From JABCPE02 sp963516475 (GTDB lineage: Bacteria; Bacteroidota; Bacteroidia; Flavobacteriales; Weeksellaceae): DNA of 64,000 nucleotides. Below are positions 25,675-32,120 of this stretch, piece by piece; position 1 is the first letter of the stretch; each line of letters opens with the position of its first letter. Both the position numbers and the translations under genes were made by a program. Where the stretch lies: positions 90,292-154,291 of the forward strand of contig CAUQBR010000003.1 in assembly GCA_963516475.1 (NCBI GenBank), written 5' to 3'. The notes under the pieces are model-generated. The model ran no database searches and was not told the origin of the DNA. It was given only the letters and a program-made list of their open reading frames with translations.

Positions 25675-26085
25675 TTATCGGTATTTGTATAAATTAAAAG
25701 CAGCAGTGAAAGTAAAGCCTCTGAAATTGGAATTCCTTGAAAAAGGTATGGAATAGCCTATGTGTGTTTGGATTAAATTAAAAAGAGAAAATCCTAATCT
25801 AGGCTGTATGGACTGGGTATTTAGCGAAATTCCAGCTCCTCCTATTATGAAATACATTTCTGCACCTATTTCTGGTATTACTTTTAGTTTTGAATTTTCA
25901 GTGCCGAAATGGGTTCCTGCATAGAGGGTGCCTCCTCCATAATAAGCCTTTGTGCTATAGGAAATTCCTCCAAATACAAAATTATGAGACTTATTGGTAT
26001 GAGTGTAGGCAAATCTAGCGCCCAATTCTTCCTGAGCAAAAGCGAACATAGGAAGCAAAAACAAAAGCAAAAGAAATTTTTTCAT
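25675..26085 (-). CDS. Small exported beta-barrel-like protein
   Basis: From the ATG at 26085 this is a 136-residue protein beginning MKKFLLLLFLLPMFAFAQ, a clear signal peptide. The mature chain is made of alternating aromatic/glycine strands (FAYTHTNKSHNFVFGG, AYYGGGTLYAGTHFG) and resembles an eight-stranded outer-membrane barrel. A longer start at 26115 would fall inside the TATTTTTG element 26113-26120 and would spoil the signal peptide. Converges on the homoserine dehydrogenase gene with a 3-base gap. Function unknown; similar small barrels are common in flavobacteria. Confidence 0.75.
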   Translation of the reverse strand: MKKFLLLLFLLPMFAFAQEELGARFAYTHTNKSHNFVFGGISYSTKAYYGGGTLYAGTHFGTENSKLKVIPEIGAEMYFIIGGAGISLNTQSIQPRLGFSLFNLIQTHIGYSIPFSRNSNFRGFTFTAAFNLYKYR

Positions 26086-26112
26086 TAGTAATAAATTATC
26101 ATTACGAATGTA

Positions 26113-26120
26113 CAAAAATA
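26113..26120 (-). promoter_or_regulatory. -7 promoter element for the small barrel gene
   Basis: Minus-strand TATTTTTG, 27 bases before the chosen ATG at 26085. Its position excludes the upstream alternative start at 26115. Confidence 0.45.
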
Positions 26121-26132
26121 AATTAAAAGCAG

Positions 26133-26140
26133 TAAATTTG
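26133..26140 (+). promoter_or_regulatory. -7 promoter element for the SMI1/KNR4 gene
   Basis: TAAATTTG (TAnnTTTG), 34 bases before the ATG at 26175. Confidence 0.4.
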
Positions 26141-26174
26141 GCTAAATAAAAATAGGATTTAAAGAACTTAAAAA

Positions 26175-26789
26175 ATGAAAGAAATTCTTGAAAGAATAGA
26201 AAAGCAAATCAATATTTTGCAAGAAAAATATAAGGATGATTTTTTTGAATATCAATTAAATGATAGAGCGACTGATGAGGATTTTGAAAGATTAGAAGAA
26301 GTTTTAGGATATGCTCTGCCAGAGGATTTTAAGGAAATCTACCGTATCCATAATGGAGAAAAAGAAGGCTATTGTCTAATGGGAGAAGAGTGGCTCACTA
26401 TTGATAGAATTATAGATGAATATAAAATCTGGAAAGATTTATATGATGGTGATTTTTCAGAAGATGGCAAAGACTATGGCTGCAGCCCAGAAGAGGGGAT
26501 AAAACCTGATTTTTGGTGGAATCCCAAATGGATTTCTCTGACAGCCGATGGAGGAGGTAATGGTAAAATGATAGACCTAGACCCATCAAAAGAAGGAAAA
26601 CGAGGGCAGATAATCCAAATGTGGCATGATGATGCAGACCGTAGTATAGAAGCCCAATCTCTGAAAGATTTTTTTGAGAAATATGCACAAGATTTAGAAA
26701 AAGGACTCTATGTGATACACCCAGATTATGGAACTATCCTAAAAGAAGATTTGGATGAAGATGAGCTGGCAGAGCTGGAGGGGAAGTAG
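26175..26789 (+). CDS. SMI1/KNR4 (SUKH) family protein
   Basis: A 204-residue cytoplasmic protein. The SUKH core is visible as DEDFERLEEVLGYALPED, FKEIYRIHNGEKEG (about 56-69), GEEWLTIDRIIDEYKIWKDL and a WWNPKWISLTADGGGNGKMIDLDP block (about 114-137) that is diagnostic of SMI1/KNR4 proteins. Family knowledge: SUKH proteins are frequent immunity proteins in polymorphic toxin and contact-dependent inhibition loci, but many are orphan genes of other function. No toxin gene is adjacent. It precedes metZ by 64 bases and is co-oriented with it. Confidence 0.88.
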   Translation: MKEILERIEKQINILQEKYKDDFFEYQLNDRATDEDFERLEEVLGYALPEDFKEIYRIHNGEKEGYCLMGEEWLTIDRIIDEYKIWKDLYDGDFSEDGKDYGCSPEEGIKPDFWWNPKWISLTADGGGNGKMIDLDPSKEGKRGQIIQMWHDDADRSIEAQSLKDFFEKYAQDLEKGLYVIHPDYGTILKEDLDEDELAELEGK

Positions 26790-26853
26790 AATTCAGTAAT
26801 ACTTAGAATTTCTAATAAAGAATTGGACAAAAGATAAAAAACAATAAAAAAAC

Positions 26854-28023
26854 ATGGAAAACAATAAACAAAATTTCGAAACACTTGCTATTCGTACACA
26901 GACAGACAGAACTCAGTATGATGAGCATTCGGTGCCGTTATACCTTACTTCAAGTTTTATTTTTGAGGATGCGGAGGATATGCGAGCGAGTTTCGCGGAA
27001 GAAAAACCAAAGAACCTTTATAGTAGATTTACTAACCCAAATGTAACCGAATTTGTCGATAAAATCGCTAAAATGGAAGGTGCCGAAACGGGCTATGCTT
27101 TTGCTACGGGAATGGCGGCGATATATAGCACACTGGCATCTCTGCTTTCGGCGGGCGACCACATACTCAGCTGTCGTTCGGTGTTTGGTTCTACACATAC
27201 ACTTTTTACGAAATACTTTCCAAAGTGGAATATCAATACCACTTATTTTGAAGCACATGAGGAAGATATAGAAAAATACATCCGCCCAGAGACCAAGATT
27301 CTTTACCTAGAAACTCCTACCAATCCTGCGATAGAGGTTTTGGATTTGGAGAAAATGGGAAAAATCGCCAAAAAGCATAATTTGCTTTTCGTGGTGGATA
27401 ATTGTTTTGCTACGCCATACATCCAGCAGCCTATAAAATATGGAGCTGATATCGTGGTACATTCGGCTACGAAACTGATCGACGGGCAGGGGAGAGTTCT
27501 TGGCGGTGTCGCTGTGGGTAGAGCGGATTTGATTCGTGAAATTTATCTTTTTGCGAGAAATACAGGGCCTGCAATGTCGCCATTTAATGCTTGGGTTTTG
27601 TCTAAATCATTGGAAACATTAGCTCTAAGAGTAGAAAAACACTGCGAAAATGCGCTGAAAGTAGCGGAGTTTTTAGAACAACATCCTAATGTAGAATTTG
27701 TAAAATATCCGTTTTTAAAATCACACCCAAACTATGAAGTTGCCAAAAAGCAAATGAAATTGGGCGGAAGCATCGTAGCATTCCAAGTGAAAGGCGGTGT
27801 AGAAGGCGGAAGAAATTTCTTAAACAAAATAAAAATGTGCTCATTATCAGCCAATCTGGGCGATACTAGAACCATAGTAACTCACCCAGCTTCTACTACC
27901 CATTCTAAACTAAGCGAAGAAGAAAGAAACGAAGTGGGCATCACAGCAGGGCTGGTTCGTTGCTCGGTAGGGCTGGAAAATGCGGAAGATATTATTGAAG
28001 ATTTGAAACAGGCTTTGGAGTAA
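26854..28023 (+). CDS. metZ: PLP-dependent O-acyl-homoserine sulfhydrylase (MetZ/Cys-Met family)
   Basis: A 389-residue fold type I PLP enzyme of the Cys/Met metabolism family. Visible are YSRFTNPN (55-62), phosphate-binding ATGMAAI (84-90), ETPTNP (153-158), the ring-stacking aspartate D182 in VVDNCFATPY, and the Schiff-base lysine K207 in VVHSATKLIDG. It should replace the acyl group of O-acyl-homoserine with sulfide to give homocysteine, or act as cystathionine gamma-synthase; MetZ is my choice from its position between metX and metH. There is no riboswitch directly in front. The next gene, a DKNYY lipoprotein, starts 20 bases later. Confidence 0.88.
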   Translation: MENNKQNFETLAIRTQTDRTQYDEHSVPLYLTSSFIFEDAEDMRASFAEEKPKNLYSRFTNPNVTEFVDKIAKMEGAETGYAFATGMAAIYSTLASLLSAGDHILSCRSVFGSTHTLFTKYFPKWNINTTYFEAHEEDIEKYIRPETKILYLETPTNPAIEVLDLEKMGKIAKKHNLLFVVDNCFATPYIQQPIKYGADIVVHSATKLIDGQGRVLGGVAVGRADLIREIYLFARNTGPAMSPFNAWVLSKSLETLALRVEKHCENALKVAEFLEQHPNVEFVKYPFLKSHPNYEVAKKQMKLGGSIVAFQVKGGVEGGRNFLNKIKMCSLSANLGDTRTIVTHPASTTHSKLSEEERNEVGITAGLVRCSVGLENAEDIIEDLKQALE

Positions 28024-28043
28024 ATTTTAAAATAAAAATAGAT

Positions 28044-28802
28044 ATGACAAGATTAACAAAAAAAATTAGTTTGTTTTTAATATTAAGTATTGTTCTTATT
28101 TCGTGTAATTTAGGATACGAAATAAAGGATGGTAAGGTCTACTATAAGTGGATACATGGTGGCAATATGTCCAAAGAAATCACTCTTGTAGAAGATGCTG
28201 ATGCAGAAACATTTGAAGTTATAAAAAATGATGTAGATCTTCATTTAGGTAAGGATAAAAATTATGTGTTTTTGGAACTTGCTAAGCTGAAAGCAGACCC
28301 TGCTACTTTTGAGCAGATTAAGAAGTATTATTGGCGAGATAAAGACAGTGTGTATATGCTTAGGTATTATGATGGTCTAGATAACAATGTGGTAAAGGGA
28401 GCTGACCCTAAAACTTTTCAAGTGATAAAAGATAATTGGGGGCGTGATAAGAAAGGAGTTTATCATATTTACGATCAATTGAAAAATGTAGATCCAAAAA
28501 AATTCATAGCAATAGATGAAGATTGGGGAAAAGACGATAAATACTATTATCATAATAAGGAGAGAATAGATTCTTTGGATTATAAAACAGCAGAAATCGT
28601 GAGTCCATATTACATCAAAGACCAATACAGAGTTTTTTGTCGTAATAAAATTGTAAAAGGAGCTAATCCTAAGACCTTTAAAGCTTTAGATACTGGTATC
28701 CATGGATATGATGACAAGTATATATTTGAATTTGAAAGGAACGAAGGCCCTATTACAGAAGAAGACAAAAAAATATATATGAATGCCGACAAAAAGAAAT
28801 AA
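28044..28802 (+). CDS. DKNYY-repeat lipoprotein
   Basis: A 252-residue lipoprotein with a signal peptide ending ILISCN (lipidated cysteine C21). The rest is built of about six repeats of 25-30 residues with the pattern ADPxTFxxIKxxW-xDKxxVY, for example ADPKTFQVIKDNWGRDK and VDPKKFIAIDEDWGKDD. This is the DKNYY domain. Family knowledge: DKNYY proteins occur in bacteria, often beside polymorphic toxins and other presumed immunity genes, but their biochemistry is unknown. It starts 20 bases after metZ and is 2 bases from the next gene. Confidence 0.85.
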   Translation: MTRLTKKISLFLILSIVLISCNLGYEIKDGKVYYKWIHGGNMSKEITLVEDADAETFEVIKNDVDLHLGKDKNYVFLELAKLKADPATFEQIKKYYWRDKDSVYMLRYYDGLDNNVVKGADPKTFQVIKDNWGRDKKGVYHIYDQLKNVDPKKFIAIDEDWGKDDKYYYHNKERIDSLDYKTAEIVSPYYIKDQYRVFCRNKIVKGANPKTFKALDTGIHGYDDKYIFEFERNEGPITEEDKKIYMNADKKK

Positions 28803-28804
28803 AC

Positions 28805-29773
28805 ATGAATTTCTTGGATAAAATTTTTGGAAAAAAGGAGAGGAAATCAGTCAATATTCATGTTGATAAAGAGAATTTTAAGATAAATGGAAAAGTTTTT
28901 TCTTTTCCGTTTTTATATTCTGATTTAAAAGAAATTTTGGGCGAGCCTACTCGTATTCAAATGAGTGATGGCAAGGCTAATGAGGACGGCTATGTGCTTC
29001 CTTCGCGCTACTCTTGGGATGATTTAGGGATTGATGTTTTGGAGAAGTTCCAAGGAAAGGTAGTAGAACTGAATCTGCAGATTTCAAAAACCAAACCTTA
29101 TCCATTTTCTCCTGAAAATCCTTTTTCTGGGGAATTTTTGATTGATGGAAAACCTTATCAAGAGGCGATTAAAATCAAAAAAGAGGATTACCTTTTTGTT
29201 GAATTTAATGTTGGTAAAATGGAGATTTCTGCTCGTATAGCCAGCGAAAAAGAAGAAAACTGTCAGCCACAGGAAATCATGAGTGTCTGTATTTGTCAGA
29301 CCGAACCAAAGCTTAAATCTAAAAATAAAAATCCATATAAAATTAAAAGGGAAAAAGGCGAGGTTATTGATTTTAAGGATTTTAATTTTAAATTATTGGT
29401 CATAGAAGAACTGATGTATAATCAGGATTTACTAAAACCAAAATTTAATATTTATGATTTTGTAGAATACACAGAACGGGAGATAAATCCAGATGAGGAG
29501 GGCTATGAGCCTATTCCAGAAGCTTTGGAATATTTCCGAAATTTGGAAATTCCTAAAAAATGGACAGAAAAAATCACAGACCTTTATCAAGATGGAGGAA
29601 ATGAAATCTACATGCAGATTTCTCCGCAGTGGGATGGCGAGGATGATATTTATAATGTCCAGTCTTTTGAGGATGTAGAAAATTTTCCTCGATTAAAGAA
29701 AATAACTGCTTTTAATATCAATGATGAAGTGTGTGAATTTTTGAAGAATAAAGGAATAGAAATAGGGAACTAA
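28805..29773 (+). CDS. Uncharacterised two-domain protein (DUF7738/DUF6892-like)
   Basis: A 322-residue cytoplasmic protein without signal or membrane segment. The N-terminal half (about 15-100) has strands around FKINGKVFSFPFLYSDLKEIL and the C-terminal third (about 210-320) contains YEPIPEALEYFRNLEIP, QISPQWDGEDDIYNVQSFED and FNINDEVCEFLKNKGIEI. I recall these as DUF7738- and DUF6892-type blocks, typical of SMI1-like and DKNYY-like immunity neighbours, but cannot verify. It follows the DKNYY gene after 2 bases and precedes the TTG-started metH N-terminal gene by 18, so it is in the same transcription unit. Function unknown. Confidence 0.65.
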   Translation: MNFLDKIFGKKERKSVNIHVDKENFKINGKVFSFPFLYSDLKEILGEPTRIQMSDGKANEDGYVLPSRYSWDDLGIDVLEKFQGKVVELNLQISKTKPYPFSPENPFSGEFLIDGKPYQEAIKIKKEDYLFVEFNVGKMEISARIASEKEENCQPQEIMSVCICQTEPKLKSKNKNPYKIKREKGEVIDFKDFNFKLLVIEELMYNQDLLKPKFNIYDFVEYTEREINPDEEGYEPIPEALEYFRNLEIPKKWTEKITDLYQDGGNEIYMQISPQWDGEDDIYNVQSFEDVENFPRLKKITAFNINDEVCEFLKNKGIEIGN

Positions 29774-29791
29774 TATTTAAATAAAATAAAC

Positions 29792-30793
29792 TTGAAAAAT
29801 ACAAAACAATTAAATGATGCATTGGAGCATCGGATTTTGATTCTAGATGGAGCCATGGGAACCATGATTCAGAAGTATAATCTTACCGAAGAAGACTATC
29901 GTGGCGAGCAGTTTCGTGATTGGGCATATCCTGTGAAAGGGAATAATGATATGCTGTCCATCACCAAACCCAGTGTGATAGATGAAATCCACAGACAATA
30001 TTTGGAGGCTGGAGCAGACATTATAGAAACCAATACTTTTTCCAGCACGACCATCGCGATGGCAGATTATCATATGGAGGATTTCGTTTATCAGCTCAAT
30101 TATGAATCTGCAAAACTTGCCCGAAAAGCATGTGATGATTACACTGCTAAAACTCCAGACAAACCGAGATTTGTGGCAGGATCTATCGGGCCGACCAATA
30201 AAACAGCCAGCCTTAGCCCAGATGTGAATGACCCAGGTTACAGAGCCATTACCTTTGATGAACTTAGAAAAGCTTATAAACAGCAGGCGGAGGCATTATT
30301 AGATGGCGGAGTGGATATTCTTTTGGTGGAAACTATTTTTGACACGCTCAATGCAAAGGCGGCTCTTTTTGCAATTGATGAAATTCAGGAGGAGAGAGGA
30401 ATCCGTATTCCTACGATGGTTTCTGGGACTATTACCGATGCCTCTGGGCGTACTCTGAGCGGACAGACTGCGGAAGCTTTCCTTATTTCGGTTTCTCATT
30501 TGGATTTGCTGAGTATTGGGTTTAATTGTGCTTTGGGCGCAAAACAGCTTGTTCCATATTTAGAGGCTATCGCTCCACAAACTCACTTTAGAATTTCAGC
30601 TCATCCAAATGCTGGGCTTCCTAATGCCTTTGGGCAGTATGATGAAACTCCTGAGCAGACCGCAGAACAGATAAAAGAGTATCTGGATAAAGGATTGATA
30701 AACATTATTGGTGGTTGCTGTGGTACTACGCCAGAGCATATAAAGGCTCTTGCAGACCTTGCAAAAGGCTATAAACCAAGAAAAAATACTTAA
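29792..30793 (+). CDS. metH: MetH N-terminal unit: homocysteine-binding methyltransferase domain
   Basis: A 333-residue protein equal to the first domain of cobalamin-dependent methionine synthase. Zinc ligands C246 (GFNCALGA) and C309/C310 (GGCCGTTPEH) are all present, with ILDGAMGTMIQ (17-27) at the start. It binds and activates homocysteine and must work with the separate 890-aa protein encoded at 32121-34793 holding folate, B12 and reactivation domains. Start is TTG at 29792; no better ATG exists. An OmpA-type gene with its own promoter and terminator separates the two MetH genes. Confidence 0.92.
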   Translation: MKNTKQLNDALEHRILILDGAMGTMIQKYNLTEEDYRGEQFRDWAYPVKGNNDMLSITKPSVIDEIHRQYLEAGADIIETNTFSSTTIAMADYHMEDFVYQLNYESAKLARKACDDYTAKTPDKPRFVAGSIGPTNKTASLSPDVNDPGYRAITFDELRKAYKQQAEALLDGGVDILLVETIFDTLNAKAALFAIDEIQEERGIRIPTMVSGTITDASGRTLSGQTAEAFLISVSHLDLLSIGFNCALGAKQLVPYLEAIAPQTHFRISAHPNAGLPNAFGQYDETPEQTAEQIKEYLDKGLINIIGGCCGTTPEHIKALADLAKGYKPRKNT

Positions 30794-30841
30794 AAAGTGT
30801 TAAAAAATCATAAAATAAATATGCTCTTTCGAAATAAAATG

Positions 30842-30849
30842 TATATTTG
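30842..30849 (+). promoter_or_regulatory. -7 promoter element for the OmpA-family gene
   Basis: TATATTTG followed by C, a strong -7 match, 29 bases before the ATG at 30879. No canonical TTG in the -33 region. Confidence 0.55.
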
Positions 30850-30878
30850 CACCATTAATTCATAAAATTAGTTTAGAA

Positions 30879-32000
30879 ATGAAGAAGATTTTCTTATCAG
30901 TAATGTTAGCAGGTGCTGCAGTAGCAGCTAATGCACAGAGTGTTGGTAGTATTAGCAACAGTAAATTTTTTGATAACTGGCAAGTAGGTGTGAATGTAGG
31001 TGGATACACTCCAACTACAGGTTATCCTTTCTTTAAGTCTACAAGACTTAACTTTGGTGTAGAAGTAGGAAAACAAATTTCTCCTAGCTTCCGTCTTAGT
31101 GCAGATGGTGTTGCTTATATTAATGATAATGTAGATGGGTATCGTAACCCATTACTTATCGAGCGTACTAATGTAGCTATGTTAGGTAACTTTAATCTTA
31201 GCAATATCTTTGCAGGATACAAAGGAGCTCCTCGTACATTTGAAGTAGAAGTTTTCGCTGGACCAGGATGGTCTCATTCTTACTATCCAGGTAGAAATGA
31301 TTCTAATGAAATGACTGTTAAAGCTGGTGCTAACTTCTTGCTTAACTTAGGTTCTTCTAAAGCTTGGGCTGTTAAGCTTAGTCCATCAATCCTATACGGT
31401 TTGACACCTGCAGATCAGCAAGAACATAGCCTTAACAACAACAACTCTATTACACAAGCAAGTTTAGGAATTGTTTACAGATTTAAAGGAAGCAACGGAG
31501 CTCACCACATCACTGCAGCTCAGGCGTCTGCACCTGTAGTAGAGGATAACTCTGGAGCACTTCGTGGAGAATTGAGAGATGCTAGAAACCGTATCCATGA
31601 ATTAGAAGGAGAATTGGCTGAAGCTCGTAACAGAAAACCAGAAGTAGTAGAAGTAGAAACTGAAGTAGTAAAAACTAAGAGAACTTTAGAATCTGTAGTT
31701 ACTTTCGCACAAGGAAAAACTATCATCGCTCCTTCTCAACAGCCGAATGTAGCTAGAATCGCTACTTATTTGAAGAAATATCCTAACAGTAAAGTTGTTA
31801 TCAAAGGATTTGCTTCACCAGAAGGAAGTGTTGAAGTTAACGAAAGAATCGCTAAAGCTCGTGCAGAAGCTGTTAAAGCTGTTCTTGTTAAACAATACAA
31901 AATTGATGGAGATCGTATCGTGGCAGAAGGAGAAGGTATTGGTCACATGTTCTCAGAACCAGATTGGAACAGAGTAAGTATTGCTACTATCAAAGAATAA
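30879..32000 (+). CDS. OmpA-family outer-membrane porin-like protein
   Basis: A 373-residue outer-membrane protein: signal peptide MKKIFLSVMLAGAAVAANAQ-type (1-20), an N-terminal beta-barrel (about 25-205), a charged coiled-coil linker (GALRGELRDARNRIHELEGE, about 227-248), and a C-terminal OmpA peptidoglycan-binding domain with KVVIKGFASPEGSVEVN and ERIAKARAEAVKAVL. Anchors the outer membrane to peptidoglycan and may form a pore. Codon use looks biased to the favoured codons of highly expressed genes, in line with an abundant porin. It has its own -7 element and strong terminator and lies between the two metH halves. Confidence 0.9.
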   Translation: MKKIFLSVMLAGAAVAANAQSVGSISNSKFFDNWQVGVNVGGYTPTTGYPFFKSTRLNFGVEVGKQISPSFRLSADGVAYINDNVDGYRNPLLIERTNVAMLGNFNLSNIFAGYKGAPRTFEVEVFAGPGWSHSYYPGRNDSNEMTVKAGANFLLNLGSSKAWAVKLSPSILYGLTPADQQEHSLNNNNSITQASLGIVYRFKGSNGAHHITAAQASAPVVEDNSGALRGELRDARNRIHELEGELAEARNRKPEVVEVETEVVKTKRTLESVVTFAQGKTIIAPSQQPNVARIATYLKKYPNSKVVIKGFASPEGSVEVNERIAKARAEAVKAVLVKQYKIDGDRIVAEGEGIGHMFSEPDWNRVSIATIKE

Positions 32001-32027
32001 TTTAAAATTGTTCAATGTTTCATAACA

Positions 32028-32061
32028 AATAGGAAGGTAAAATTTTACCTTCCTATTTTTT
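32028..32061 (+). terminator. Strong terminator after the OmpA-family gene
   Basis: A perfect 15-base inverted repeat, AATAGGAAGGTAAAA (32028-32042) with its complement to 32057, followed by a T run. It ends the OmpA transcript and isolates it from the second metH gene. Confidence 0.92.
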
Positions 32062-32079
32062 TATGTTTTTTAAAAAACT

Positions 32080-32087
32080 TACCTTTG
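32080..32087 (+). promoter_or_regulatory. -7 promoter element for the metH C-terminal gene
   Basis: TACCTTTG (TAnnTTTG), 33 bases before the ATG at 32121. Since a strong terminator lies just upstream, some promoter is required here. Confidence 0.5.
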
Positions 32088-32120
32088 GATTTTTATAATT
32101 TTAATTGAAAATAGCCATAC

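Noticed and set aside
26790..26853. Possible second SAM riboswitch before metZ
   Set aside because: Only 64 bases with no GGTGGAG, GCAACC or AAGGTGCTAA blocks; the 120 bases before the second metH gene also lack them and any B12-box.
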